Below, one piece after another: positions 1 through 8,803 of a stretch of DNA of 29,976 bases. Location: contig DAIRET010000012.1 of NCBI GenBank assembly GCA_036795455.1, positions 1-29,976 on the forward strand, read 5' to 3'. The position numbers and the translations under genes were made by a program. The DNA is from DAIRET01 sp036795455 (GTDB lineage Bacteria; Bacteroidota; Ignavibacteria; Ignavibacteriales; Ignavibacteriaceae). How positions within the stretch are numbered: position 1 is the first letter of the stretch; every line of letters begins with the position of its first letter. The notes under the pieces were generated by a model that did not search any database, was not told where the DNA came from, and worked only from the letters and a program-made list of their open reading frames with translations.

Positions 1-2118
1 GCATACTGTTCATTCATGGATTTACAAACGAATGGTACGGGGACAATGGGCATTACTACTAACGGTGGAATAAACTGGTTTAATACTGCCATTGCGGGAC
101 CGAGTTATTCGGGTGCTTCTACTTATACCGGGGCACAAGCTTGGTACAATAATATTCTTGAAGTTGATCCCACAAATCCGAACACCGTATATGCGGGCGG
201 AATAGATTTCTGGAGATCTACAAATGGCGGAAGTAACTGGACTCAAAAATCAAACTGGTATTCACAATCAGGCGCTCCTCCATATGTTCACGCAGATCAC
301 CATGCTATTGCTTTTGACCCTGCAAATTCCAACACGATTTTTCTCGGAACCGATGGGGGCATTTTCAAATCAACCAACAAGGGAGACACCTGGACTTCAT
401 TAAATAATAATCTCTTCATAACCCAGTTTTACTATGGCGCTGTTCATCCTTCATCTTCTGTTTATTACGGAGGAACGCAGGACAATGGTACCTTAAAATC
501 AACCGGGGGAACAAACTGGTTTGAAGTTCTTGGAGGAGACGGTGGAGCTACCGAAGTTGATTTTACCAATCCCCAAAACATTTATATGGAGTATGTAAAT
601 TTTGCATTTTTCAAATCAACGAATGCCGGTTCATCTTTCTTTAAAGCTATGAATGGAATTCCATCCGGTCCAGGAACCTGGGATGGTACAACTGATAGAA
701 CTCTGTTTGTTTCACCGTTTTCGATGGACCCTAATAATTCAAACACTATTGTCGGTGGAACCTACAGGGTTTGGCGTACAACTAATGGCGCTTCAAGTTG
801 GACTGCAATTAGCGGCGATTTAACCGGCGATGGAGCGGGTGATAATGGAGCATCTATTTCTACAGTTATAGTTGCAAAAGGAAACTCCAATGTTATTTAT
901 GCCGGTTGCAGTAACGGGCGAATTCAAGTTACTACGAACGGTGGAACCAATTGGGCGTTGAGAAATTCTGGTTTGCCAAATGCGTATTGTACAAGAATAA
1001 CAACAAATCCTACAAATCCCGGAATTGCATATGCTACATTTTCTGGGTTTACTTCGGGACAAAAAGTGTTCAAAACAACCAACTACGGACAAAACTGGAG
1101 TAATATTTCTTCAAACCTGCCGAATATTCCCGTTCACGCCATAGTGGTTAATCCGGCAAATACTTCACATTTAATCGTCGGTACCGATCTTGGTATCTTC
1201 ACAAGCACAAATGATGGAACCAACTGGACGAAAGATAATGATGGATTGGCAAATGTAGTAGTAATGGATCTTGATTATCGTTCATCCGATAACAAAATAT
1301 TTGCGGCTACACACGGTAGAAGCATGTACTCTGCTTCCTTATCGGGAGGGAGTTCAATCGTTACGGCTACTCTCGGATATGATGACGGCACTCCAACTTC
1401 AGGTTATTACTGGAATAATGCCGGGCAAAGTTCCGTAAACAGAATGACCCCGACTTTTACAAATGCAAATGTTATTGAAATGAGCATTTATTTTACAGGC
1501 TCAAACAACGGAATAAATACTTATATCCCCGTTATACTTCAAAACAACGGCGGACAACCGGGAAACAACTATGTTACAATTCCGGGTAAAACCGCATCAA
1601 CAATCAGCGGCTGGGATGCAACTGATTTAACATCCTATAGCATCACGGTCAACGGTGATTTCTTTGTCGGAATTAAATATGACGGAAACGGTAAACCGAT
1701 TTTTGGATATGACCCGGTGAACAATGGAAGAGCGTGGGATTTCGGAGGAAGCGCGTGGTCGCAATGGACCGAAACATATTTTATGAGGGCAACGATTCAA
1801 ACCGCAACATCAATTGCTGAGATTGAAAACGTTGTACCAAAGGATTTTGTTCTTTATCCGAACTACCCGAATCCTTTTAATCCCTCTACGACAATTAAAT
1901 TTGCACTTCCGAAGGAAGAGTACACCGAAGTTACGGTTTACGACATAGCCGGTAAAGAGGTTGCCAAACTTGTAGAAAACAATTTGAATGCCGGGACTTA
2001 CACGGTTAGCTGGAATGGTAAGAACAACGGCGGTTCAACTGTTTCAAGCGGAATTTATCTTTGCACCATTAAAGCTGGCAAGCACTTTCAGACAATCAAA
2101 ATGATTATGATGAAATAG
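1..2118 (+). CDS. Secreted BNR/Asp-box repeat protein with type IX sorting domain (5'-truncated)
   Basis: The reading frame is open from the first base of the window (AYCSF precedes the first Met at position 16), so this is the 3' part of a longer gene. The visible part has about 705 residues. Roughly the first 445 hold repeated Asp-box motifs of the S/T-TNxGxxW type (STNGGSNW, STNKGDTW, TTNGGTNW, TTNYGQNW, STNDGTNW), typical of sialidase/sortilin-like beta-propellers. A beta-rich domain of unknown role follows. The last ~85 residues are a type IX secretion sorting domain: YPNPFNPST, then VYDIAGKEV, then SSGIYLCTI. The family pattern is export across the outer membrane and attachment to, or release from, the cell surface. 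No catalytic residues can be assigned, and the substrate is unknown. A strong terminator follows, so the gene ends its transcription unit. Confidence 0.88.
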   Translation, partial: AYCSFMDLQTNGTGTMGITTNGGINWFNTAIAGPSYSGASTYTGAQAWYNNILEVDPTNPNTVYAGGIDFWRSTNGGSNWTQKSNWYSQSGAPPYVHADHHAIAFDPANSNTIFLGTDGGIFKSTNKGDTWTSLNNNLFITQFYYGAVHPSSSVYYGGTQDNGTLKSTGGTNWFEVLGGDGGATEVDFTNPQNIYMEYVNFAFFKSTNAGSSFFKAMNGIPSGPGTWDGTTDRTLFVSPFSMDPNNSNTIVGGTYRVWRTTNGASSWTAISGDLTGDGAGDNGASISTVIVAKGNSNVIYAGCSNGRIQVTTNGGTNWALRNSGLPNAYCTRITTNPTNPGIAYATFSGFTSGQKVFKTTNYGQNWSNISSNLPNIPVHAIVVNPANTSHLIVGTDLGIFTSTNDGTNWTKDNDGLANVVVMDLDYRSSDNKIFAATHGRSMYSASLSGGSSIVTATLGYDDGTPTSGYYWNNAGQSSVNRMTPTFTNANVIEMSIYFTGSNNGINTYIPVILQNNGGQPGNNYVTIPGKTASTISGWDATDLTSYSITVNGDFFVGIKYDGNGKPIFGYDPVNNGRAWDFGGSAWSQWTETYFMRATIQTATSIAEIENVVPKDFVLYPNYPNPFNPSTTIKFALPKEEYTEVTVYDIAGKEVAKLVENNLNAGTYTVSWNGKNNGGSTVSSGIYLCTIKAGKHFQTIKMIMMK

Positions 2119-2132
2119 AGCCACCAGTGATT

Positions 2133-2177
2133 CTCCGGGTTTAATTGTACTCAACAATATAAACCCGGAGGATTTTT
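2133..2177 (+). terminator. Rho-independent terminator after the BNR protein gene
   Basis: A long inverted repeat begins 14 bases after the stop codon. Arms at 2133-2148 and 2154-2170 pair over about 16 bp with one bulged base. The outer 11 bp (CTCCGGGTTTA/TAAACCCGGAG) are perfect and the loop is 5 bases. A T-run (2173-2177) follows immediately. This is the clearest terminator in the window. Confidence 0.85.
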
Positions 2178-2283
2178 ATTAGCCAAGTTTAAACCGACAG
2201 CTTCAACTGCTTTATAGAAAACATTTCTGTTATTTAAACAAACATAAAAAATCAATCAAAGACCAACTACTCTCGACTTGATG

Positions 2284-2320
2284 TTTGAATAGTTTTTAAG
2301 ATTAGATATATGTAAATTTG
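2284..2320 (+). promoter_or_regulatory. Candidate Bacteroidota-type promoter for the restriction-modification operon
   Basis: TAAATTTG at 2313-2320 fits the TAnnTTTG -7 element of Bacteroidota primary sigma promoters. A TTTG at 2284-2287 could be the -33 element, but the 25-base spacing is longer than usual. The site lies between the upstream terminator and the nuclease start at 2386, where a promoter is needed. The rest of the 267-base gap (2119-2385) is AT-rich with no other visible signal. The element is short and could be chance. Confidence 0.25.
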
Positions 2321-2385
2321 TATGGAATTTTACAACAAATTTAAATTGTAACCATTACGCAATAATCCTTAAAGCTACGGTAAAA

Positions 2386-3243
2386 ATGAGACAAGAGGCA
2401 ATCAATTTTATTTTTCAAATTGCAAAAGAAAAAGATGCTTTTGAGAGACTGGAGAAAAGAGTCTTAAAAATATCAAGAAAGACGTTCACCCGTGGCATCA
2501 TAGAGTGCGGAATTCTTCCTGAAATGTTTGATCATGACAGCTCTGAAGAAAAATTGTGGGCAAAGTTCTCTGATATTATTCTTGCAAAATCGCTTAACTA
2601 TCTCGGTATAGAATCTGAAGTCCTGGGAGCAAGGGGTAACTCTGCCGATGTAATTGGTAAAACCGCGGTGTATTCAATGGTGGGAGATGCTAAAACCTTC
2701 AGGTTGAGCAGAACGGCAAAGAATCAAAAAGACTTCAAAGTAAATGCTCTTGACAGTTGGAGGAAGAAAAACAACTATGCTCTTCTTGTTGCCCCGCTAT
2801 CGCAGTATCCAACCCGCTCAAGTCAAATCTACACCCAGGCAATTGACAAAAATGTTACTCTATTTTCATATACACACTTAATGTTTCTACTTGAGTTTTA
2901 TAATGGTCAGAGTTTGCAAGCAATTTGGGAATCGGGCAATAAATTAAAAAAATACGGGGAACAATCACTATTTAGTAATTCGGCATATTATTGGAAACAT
3001 CTTGACGAAAACGTATGTAATGCTGTTAACCAAACTACTACCGACTTAAATAAGTATAAACTAATGGAGGTGGAAAGGACTGGAGAAATCGGGAAAGAAG
3101 GAATTGAATACTGGCAGAACAAAATCAAAGAGTTCAATGGTCTATCCAGAAAAGAAGCAATTGATTTGCTAATAAAAGCAGAGAAAATAGAAACAAAGAT
3201 TAAAACAATTCAAAAAGCAATTAAAATACAACTACCGGTATGA
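2386..3243 (+). CDS. Type II restriction endonuclease, HindIII-like
   Basis: The 285-residue product resembles R.HindIII of Haemophilus influenzae (about 300 residues, recalled from memory) along most of its length. The best match is at residues 101-119 (DAK then FRLSRTAKNQKDFKV), nearly identical to the HindIII active-site region. GILPE (42-46), RGNSADVI (83-90) and the C-terminal EYWQNKI/SRKEAIDLLIKA segment also match. D101-x-K103 with D88 upstream forms a plausible PD-(D/E)xK metal-binding site. The family cuts A^AGCTT within foreign DNA, so the same target is likely here but unproven. The stop overlaps the start of the methyltransferase gene (ATGA), so the two are translationally coupled with the nuclease first. 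No controller (C) protein is visible. Start chosen at the first ATG, which has no clear Shine-Dalgarno. Confidence 0.9.
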   Translation: MRQEAINFIFQIAKEKDAFERLEKRVLKISRKTFTRGIIECGILPEMFDHDSSEEKLWAKFSDIILAKSLNYLGIESEVLGARGNSADVIGKTAVYSMVGDAKTFRLSRTAKNQKDFKVNALDSWRKKNNYALLVAPLSQYPTRSSQIYTQAIDKNVTLFSYTHLMFLLEFYNGQSLQAIWESGNKLKKYGEQSLFSNSAYYWKHLDENVCNAVNQTTTDLNKYKLMEVERTGEIGKEGIEYWQNKIKEFNGLSRKEAIDLLIKAEKIETKIKTIQKAIKIQLPV

Positions 3244-4217
3244 ATGATTCGTATTTAAATAAAATTACAAACGATGATTGCCTTAATCATTTATCGAGCA
3301 TGGAAACAGATTCGATAGATCTTTTTCTCTCTGACATTCCTTACGGTATCTGCCTGGATGACTGGGATGTTTTACATAAAAACACAAACTCGGCATTGTT
3401 AGGCACCTCTCCGGCACAGATAGGAAAATCGGGATTTAAACGGCGGGGCAAGCCGATTAATGGATGGAGTTCTGCCGATAAAAATATTGGAAAAGAGTAT
3501 GAAGAGTGGTGCGGTAAATGGGTAAAACTGATTTATCCATTAATGAAAGAGGGGGCTTCTGCATTTGTATTCGGCGCCCGGCGGACCTTGCATCGTGTTA
3601 CAAATGCTTTTGAAGAAAACGGCTTTTTACTAAAAGATGTTTTAGCCTGGAAAAAACCTTTTGCCCATCATAGAGCTCAAAGACTCAATATTGTTTTGAA
3701 AAACAGGGGGCTCGAGAAAGAATTAAACGAGTGGGAAGGCTGGCGACTTGGAAACCTTGCCCCGATTTATGAACCGATAGCGTGGTTTTTTAAGCCATAT
3801 AAAATCACGATAACCGATAATATCCTTAAGAATCAAGTGGGAGCAATAAATATTGATGAATGCAAAATTAATGGTTCCAGCCCGACCAATCTGTTAGAGT
3901 TTGGATTTCGAAAAGAGGAAATAAAAATTCACGAAGCTCAAAAACCGTTAGATTTAATTGAGTTTTTAATTAAGCTTACAACCAAAGAAAACCAAATAGT
4001 GCTTGATCCATTTATGGGAAGCGGAACGACTGCGGTTGCCGCTAAAAGCTTAAAGAGACAGTTTGTCGGATTCGAGGTTAATAAGAATTATTGGGAACAA
4101 TCTTCTATGCGTCTGAATAATGAATTAAATTTGAACAAACAGAAAAAGGAATCCCAGATGTCGTTTCTTTTTGAAACGGGAGAAAAATACAAAAAAAGCA
4201 GCTCTGGAATTAAGTAA
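3240..4217 (+). CDS. DNA adenine-N6 (or N4) methyltransferase, partner of the HindIII-like nuclease
   Basis: This 325-residue protein is a beta-class amino-methyltransferase: the catalytic motif IV lies near the N-terminus (DIPYG, 32-36) and the SAM-binding motif I near the C-terminus (DPFMGSGTT, 256-264). Motif X-like QKP occurs at 234-236. DIPY is a less common form of DPPY, and both support target-base flipping and exocyclic-amine methylation. The 4-base ATGA overlap with the nuclease gene indicates a cognate pair, so it probably methylates the adenine of AAGCTT to protect host DNA. Specificity is inferred from the partner, not read from this protein. The C-terminal tail after about residue 300 is Lys/Ser-rich. 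Two AAGCTT sites lie inside the gene (3972 and 4046). Confidence 0.9.
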   Translation: MNDSYLNKITNDDCLNHLSSMETDSIDLFLSDIPYGICLDDWDVLHKNTNSALLGTSPAQIGKSGFKRRGKPINGWSSADKNIGKEYEEWCGKWVKLIYPLMKEGASAFVFGARRTLHRVTNAFEENGFLLKDVLAWKKPFAHHRAQRLNIVLKNRGLEKELNEWEGWRLGNLAPIYEPIAWFFKPYKITITDNILKNQVGAINIDECKINGSSPTNLLEFGFRKEEIKIHEAQKPLDLIEFLIKLTTKENQIVLDPFMGSGTTAVAAKSLKRQFVGFEVNKNYWEQSSMRLNNELNLNKQKKESQMSFLFETGEKYKKSSSGIK

Positions 4218-4231
4218 TAGTTTTTAACCCC

Positions 4232-4258
4232 TTCTATTAAAGTTTTTCTTCAATAGAA
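4232..4258 (+). terminator. Weak hairpin after the restriction-modification operon
   Basis: TTCTATT (4232-4238) pairs with AATAGAA (4252-4258). After one mismatch, AAG pairs with CTT around a TTTTT loop. The stem is AT-rich and no T-run follows, so this is at best a weak terminator or an mRNA 3'-end structure. Confidence 0.25.
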
Positions 4259-4284
4259 TACTAACTAAGTAAACAGATTTTTAA

Positions 4285-5010
4285 ATGAATCAAAAAATCA
4301 AAAAGCCGAAAATATTGCTTCCTGGATTAATGGAGCAATTCTCTTTTCTTAAAAAGAATATTGAATTTACCAATGGAAACATCCTTGTTATAGGTAGCCA
4401 TTCGGAATATGTCGCCTCGGAGCTTGCAAACAGTTCAAACTCCAGAGTATTCCTAATTAATCACAACCACGAGTCGCTGACTTTATCGAGAATCAACCTT
4501 GGTAAAAACAAATCCGTAATCACACGAATGATGGAATATGAAAACACCGATTTCAAGGATGATATGTTCGATATTGTTTATGCTCAAGGCTCAATCTCAA
4601 TTAAAAATAGGAAGAAAATAACAAAAGAGATTTTTCGCATTTTAAAGCCATACGGGGTTTTCTGCTGCGGAGAGTTGATTAAAACCGATGAGGAACTCCC
4701 ACGGTTTATTACAGACCTTTGGAATAGAACCGGTGTAGACGGTATTTTTATCAAACAGGTAAATGATTTCTACACATCTGCAGGATTCAATATTGTTAAA
4801 CAGGCAGACTTATCCCAAACACTAAAAGAATTTTACGAGATTTACCAATCGCTTTTTCTTAGCATGAAATCCGAGCTAACAGAAGAAGAAATTCATTACC
4901 AGAGAAAACTATTCGATAGGCTAAACCATGAAATAAATATTTATTTGAAACTCGGCGGACTGAAACATATCGGCTTCCATGCTCTTTTATTAAGAAAGGA
5001 AATGAATTGA
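4285..5010 (+). CDS. Class I SAM-dependent methyltransferase-like protein, substrate unknown
   Basis: The 241-residue protein has the order of a Methyltransf_11-type Rossmann fold: a strand-loop resembling motif I (ILVIGSHSEYVASEL, 33-47), an acidic-hydrophobic strand (DDMFDIVYAQGS, 92-103), and a post-motif block (FRILKPYGVF, 117-126) like the usual LKPGG. Motif I lacks the GxGxG glycines, so SAM binding may be weakened or altered. The C-terminal half is helical and unassigned. Its stop overlaps the TTG start of rlmD (TTGA), so the two are likely co-expressed, which hints at an RNA- or translation-related role. That hint is inference only. It could belong to the upstream restriction-modification region instead, but the 67-base gap and the coupling to rlmD favour the downstream unit. 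No Shine-Dalgarno is visible before the ATG. Confidence 0.7.
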   Translation: MNQKIKKPKILLPGLMEQFSFLKKNIEFTNGNILVIGSHSEYVASELANSSNSRVFLINHNHESLTLSRINLGKNKSVITRMMEYENTDFKDDMFDIVYAQGSISIKNRKKITKEIFRILKPYGVFCCGELIKTDEELPRFITDLWNRTGVDGIFIKQVNDFYTSAGFNIVKQADLSQTLKEFYEIYQSLFLSMKSELTEEEIHYQRKLFDRLNHEINIYLKLGGLKHIGFHALLLRKEMN

Positions 5011-6443
5011 AAAAAGGCGAAATAGTTGATTTGAATATCGAGAAATATGCTTTTGAAGGGAAGGGAATTTCCAAGATTTTGCTTGAAGATAATGTTGAGT
5101 TTCCCGATAAAACTTTTGTTGTTTTTGTCAATCATGCTTACCCCGGTGATAAGGTAAAAGCAAGAATTGTTAAAAAGAAAAAGTCTTTTGCTGAAGCCGT
5201 AATTGAAGAAATAGTTTCGCCTTCCCCTTTAAGAACAAAACCTTTGTGTAAATACTTCAGTACTTGCGGGGGATGCAAACAACAGGATATGAACTACGAT
5301 GGTCAGGTTAAATTTAAACAAGAGCAGGTTGTTGAAACATTTGAAAGACTCGGAGGATTCAAGGAACTGAATGTCGACACAATTATAAAGTCGGAAAATG
5401 TGTTTCACTACCGAAACAAAATGGATTTCTCTTTCGCCGATAAACGATGGCTTGTTGAAAGTGAAATCAATAACCCGGAAATAGTTGACCGCAATTTCGC
5501 ACTCGGTTTGCACATCCCCAATATGTTTGACAAAGTACTTGATATAAACGAATGTTTTATTCAACCTGTAATTGGAACCGGGATTCTCAATTTTACACGC
5601 GACTTTTTTAAATCAAGGAATGTTCCGATTTACTCAACTAAAACACACACGGGATTTTTACGTAATCTTGTAATCCGGTTTTCATTTCACACAAACGATT
5701 TGATGGTGAATCTTGTAACCTCGTCTGAAGATGAAAAACTAATAGGCGAGTACTCATCCGAACTACTGAAAAGAGTACCCGCGGTTACAACAATAATAAA
5801 CAATATCAATCTAAAAAAAGCCTCCATTGCACTCGGTGATTATGAAAAAGTATTTCACGGTTCCGGATTTATTTACGATCTCATCGGCGATAATAAATTT
5901 AGAATTAGTGCAAACTCTTTTTTTCAAACCAATACTTTACAGGCTGAAAATCTATATAAAAAGACTCTTGAATTCTGTGGCTTAACCGGGAGCGAAACCG
6001 TTTACGATTTGTTCTGTGGAGCCGGAACAATTTCTATCTTTGTCTCAGGAAAAGCTAACTCGGTTTTCGGATTTGAATCAGTTGCTTCGGCAATTTCAGA
6101 TGCAGAAACAAATTGTGAAATCAACAAAATTGAAAACGTACATTTTTTCCGGGCAGACCTGTATAATTCAATTCTTCCCTTAGTAAGAGAAGGGGGGCTT
6201 CCTCTACCGGATGTTATAATTACAGATCCTCCACGCAGCGGAATGCATCAAAGAACCGTTGACGATATAATCGAATTAAACCCGAAGAAAATAGTCTACG
6301 TTAGCTGTAACCCGGCTACCCAGGCTCGCGATGTTGCTCTATTAACGGCATCCGGTTATAAGCTTGTTAAAATGCAGCCGGTGGATATGTTCCCGCACAC
6401 GTATCATATTGAAAACATCGTTCTTCTTGAAAAGAGCGAATAG
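5007..6443 (+). CDS. rlmD: 23S rRNA (uracil-C5)-methyltransferase, RlmD/RumA type
   Basis: The 478-residue protein has the full RumA/TrmA architecture. An N-terminal TRAM domain (about 1-65) is followed by iron-sulfur cysteines C81, C87, C90 and C183 (Cx5CxxC plus a distal Cys), as in E. coli RumA. The C-terminal methyltransferase domain has QTN (307-309), DLFCGAGT (334-341), DPPRSG (407-412) and the nucleophile C434 in VSCNPAT. The family makes 5-methyluridine in 23S rRNA (U1939 in E. coli). Some members modify U747 or tRNA U54, so the exact site is inferred. The start is TTG at 5007: it overlaps the previous stop, has an AAGGA six bases upstream, and no nearer ATG preserves the TRAM domain. 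Confidence 0.92.
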   Translation: MKKGEIVDLNIEKYAFEGKGISKILLEDNVEFPDKTFVVFVNHAYPGDKVKARIVKKKKSFAEAVIEEIVSPSPLRTKPLCKYFSTCGGCKQQDMNYDGQVKFKQEQVVETFERLGGFKELNVDTIIKSENVFHYRNKMDFSFADKRWLVESEINNPEIVDRNFALGLHIPNMFDKVLDINECFIQPVIGTGILNFTRDFFKSRNVPIYSTKTHTGFLRNLVIRFSFHTNDLMVNLVTSSEDEKLIGEYSSELLKRVPAVTTIINNINLKKASIALGDYEKVFHGSGFIYDLIGDNKFRISANSFFQTNTLQAENLYKKTLEFCGLTGSETVYDLFCGAGTISIFVSGKANSVFGFESVASAISDAETNCEINKIENVHFFRADLYNSILPLVREGGLPLPDVIITDPPRSGMHQRTVDDIIELNPKKIVYVSCNPATQARDVALLTASGYKLVKMQPVDMFPHTYHIENIVLLEKSE

Positions 6444-6559
6444 GTTTTTTAGCAGCACGATATAACTGGTTACACTTTTTCTTGCGTAAATCTTGTTAAA
6501 TGATTAGCTTATTTGTGTAAATCTTTTTTAATAATCGAAAAATATTCTAACCGGATAAG

Positions 6560-7417
6560 ATGATTATGAACGCACCTTTTAAGAGAATCGGGCTGGCAAT
6601 TACTTTTTCCCCAACCGGGAAATCACTGCTTATCGAAGCAAAAAGATTGTCTTTGCTTTTCGATGCCGAATTGGTTTTAATTCACGTCGGCGAACGAAAT
6701 CCGGATACCGAAAAAAAACTTAAAGAATTAATTACATCTGTAGGAATTGACGTTCTAAAAGTAATTATAGAATGGGAAAACGGTGATCCTGCAAAAGCAA
6801 TTATTCGCAAATGTGCAGAAAAAGAGATTGACCTTCTTGTTGCCGGGGCATTGGAAAAAGAGAGCATTATCACTTATTATATCGGCTCGGTTGCAAGAAA
6901 ACTAATGCGTGAAGCCCCTTGTTCCGTTTTGATTCTTGTTAACCCTTCTTCAAAACCAACTGGATATAAGAAGATTTGTGTCTCCGTTGACTTCACACCC
7001 GAATGTGAACTTACTATCTTGAAAGCGTACCAGCTTGCAAAATCCGAAAACGCTGATGAATTAGTATTGATAAGAGAATTCCAGGTTCCCGGACTTGCGA
7101 TAACCGTTTATGATTCCGGTTCAACCGAAGAGACGGAGCTTTCTCGTAGAAGGTGGCGGGAAGAAGAGAAAGAAAAAATTGAAATTCTTGTTAAAGAATT
7201 GAAACTAACCGGGATAAAAGTATCAACCGAATCCCTATACGGTAAAGAAGGGTGGGTTGCGAAAAATTTTGTCAAAGATGCCGGCGGCGACCTTTTTGTT
7301 GTAACCGCTCCCAGAAGAAAATTAAAATTTTTTGACAGGCTATTTCAGCATGATATTGAATATGTTTTTGAGCAGTTGCCTTGCTCAATATTGATTGTTA
7401 AACCAGGGATAAACTAA
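6560..7417 (+). CDS. Tandem-domain universal stress protein (UspA family)
   Basis: The 285-residue protein contains two UspA folds, about residues 7-128 and 136-282. The first keeps the nucleotide-binding tail pattern (AGALEKES then IGSVARKLMREAPCSVLIL). The second has a divergent version (VTAPRRKLKFFDRLFQ, then EQLPCSILIVKP), so only the first half may bind ATP. The stop codon overlaps the start of the antiporter gene (TAATG), indicating a two-gene operon. Fusion or pairing of Usp domains with cation/proton antiporters is common and suggests that this protein regulates the transporter, which is inference. The start could be ATG 6560 or the in-frame ATG two codons on. The 116-base upstream gap shows no convincing promoter motif. 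Confidence 0.88.
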   Translation: MIMNAPFKRIGLAITFSPTGKSLLIEAKRLSLLFDAELVLIHVGERNPDTEKKLKELITSVGIDVLKVIIEWENGDPAKAIIRKCAEKEIDLLVAGALEKESIITYYIGSVARKLMREAPCSVLILVNPSSKPTGYKKICVSVDFTPECELTILKAYQLAKSENADELVLIREFQVPGLAITVYDSGSTEETELSRRRWREEEKEKIEILVKELKLTGIKVSTESLYGKEGWVAKNFVKDAGGDLFVVTAPRRKLKFFDRLFQHDIEYVFEQLPCSILIVKPGIN

Positions 7418-8667
7418 TGACGGCTCTTTCATCAGAACAATTATTGCAGTTTTTACTTGCTATTGGTTTGATGTTGTTCGCAGGTAAATTGTTCGGAGAA
7501 TTGTTTCGAAAGATAAAACAAGCAGCTGTTGTTGGAGAAATAATTGCCGGGATTTTACTCGGTCCAACTCTATTCGGGGTTTTATCGCCGGAAACGTTTG
7601 ATTGGATATTCCCGAGTAGCGGACCCGTTAGCTATTCTATTGACGGATTAACAACTCTATCGATTATCTTTCTGTTACTTGCAGTCGGGTTGGAGGTCGA
7701 CTTAAGCGTTTTAATTAAATTCGGAAGAGCGGCAATTAAAACTACTTTTTTAAGTATGTTGATTCCATTTATTCTCGGATTTCTCGGTGGCTATCTCCTT
7801 ACACCTATATTTAATTTGTCCGGTTCAAATCAATTACTTTTCTCACTTTTCCTCGGAATGGCATTTTCAATATCAGCGCTTCCGATTATTGCAAGAACAC
7901 TACTCGATCTGGGCATTTTTAAATCTAACCTCGGTATGATGATAATTGCTTCTGCAATGTTCAATGATTTACTGGGTTGGATTGGTTTTTCAATCTTACT
8001 TAGTGTTGCAGAATCACAAAAAGCCGGTCCTCCATTAATAATTGCAATACCTTTAATTCTTCTATTCTCTTTCCTTATGATTTTCGTATTAAGAAGAATT
8101 ATAAGTAAAGCTGTCTTTTGGATTCAAAATAATTTTTCCTGGCCGGGAGGGATACTTGGATTTATAATCACATTTGGACTGGCAGGTTCGATAATAACAG
8201 AGAAGTTGGGTGTGCATTCAATTCTGGGTGCTTTTATTGTAGGGGTTGCCATTGGTGATTCGGTTCATCTTGAAGCCAGAACAAGAGAAATTATTCAACA
8301 GTTTATCACTCACATTTTTGCGCCGTTGTTTTTCGTAAACATCGGTTTACATTTTAACTTTATTCAATCTTTTGATTTGATGATAGTTTTAATTGTTGTC
8401 GGACTCGGGTTCATTGGAAAAATCGTTGGGGCGGGAATTGGGGCAAGATGGGGCGGGTTTTCATCGGCAGAATCTTTGGCTGCGGCTTTTGCTTTGAACA
8501 GCAGAGGAGTTCTTGAGATAATTCTTGCTATTTTTGCTTTGAAGCTTAACTTAATAAACGCAGAAATTTTTGAAGCCGTTATTGTACTTGTTGTTTTAAG
8601 CTCAATTATTAGTGGTCCGGCGATTAAAATTATTTTAAACAAAAGAACTCATTTGAAGAAGAATTAA
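7417..8667 (+). CDS. CPA2-type Na+(K+)/H+ antiporter
   Basis: The 416-residue product is almost entirely hydrophobic, with about 12-13 membrane segments. Family features are VVGEIIAGILLGP (38-50), FLLLAVGLEVDL (85-96), the membrane ion-site segment ASAMFNDLLGW (178-188) and the late segment ALNSRGVLEI. It ends after the membrane domain with no RCK/TrkA-N domain, unlike full KefB/KefC (about 600 residues), so nucleotide control would have to come from another protein, such as the coupled Usp upstream. The ion-site pair is Asn183-Asp184 (see findings). The physiological ion (Na+ or K+) cannot be read from the sequence. The start overlaps the usp stop by one base. Confidence 0.9.
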   Translation: MTALSSEQLLQFLLAIGLMLFAGKLFGELFRKIKQAAVVGEIIAGILLGPTLFGVLSPETFDWIFPSSGPVSYSIDGLTTLSIIFLLLAVGLEVDLSVLIKFGRAAIKTTFLSMLIPFILGFLGGYLLTPIFNLSGSNQLLFSLFLGMAFSISALPIIARTLLDLGIFKSNLGMMIIASAMFNDLLGWIGFSILLSVAESQKAGPPLIIAIPLILLFSFLMIFVLRRIISKAVFWIQNNFSWPGGILGFIITFGLAGSIITEKLGVHSILGAFIVGVAIGDSVHLEARTREIIQQFITHIFAPLFFVNIGLHFNFIQSFDLMIVLIVVGLGFIGKIVGAGIGARWGGFSSAESLAAAFALNSRGVLEIILAIFALKLNLINAEIFEAVIVLVVLSSIISGPAIKIILNKRTHLKKN

Positions 8668-8803
8668 AAATTTATCACGTAGTTAAACTATGCAATAATA
8701 CACTGATATTTTCAAACGGTTTTAACACTCTCGATTTTTTGCAAAAAATACTTTTCACACTAAACCCAATTTTGTGTATATTTGAAAAATTTTTTATACA
8801 TAT

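Noticed and set aside
2386..4217. Restriction-modification genes as part of a larger defence island or phage remnant
   Set aside because: Neighbouring genes are housekeeping or surface genes. No integrase, transposase, tRNA attachment site or other defence gene is visible, and base composition does not clearly differ.
6178..6215. Gly/Pro/Leu-rich REGGLPLPD in RlmD as a small mobile insertion
   Set aside because: It sits in a variable loop before the DPPR motif where homologues differ in length, and there are no flanking repeats.
8777..8784. TATATTTG as a Bacteroidota -7 promoter element before the ICMT-like gene
   Set aside because: It fits TAnnTTTG, but there is no TTG at the proper distance upstream and the region is so AT-rich that the match is expected by chance.
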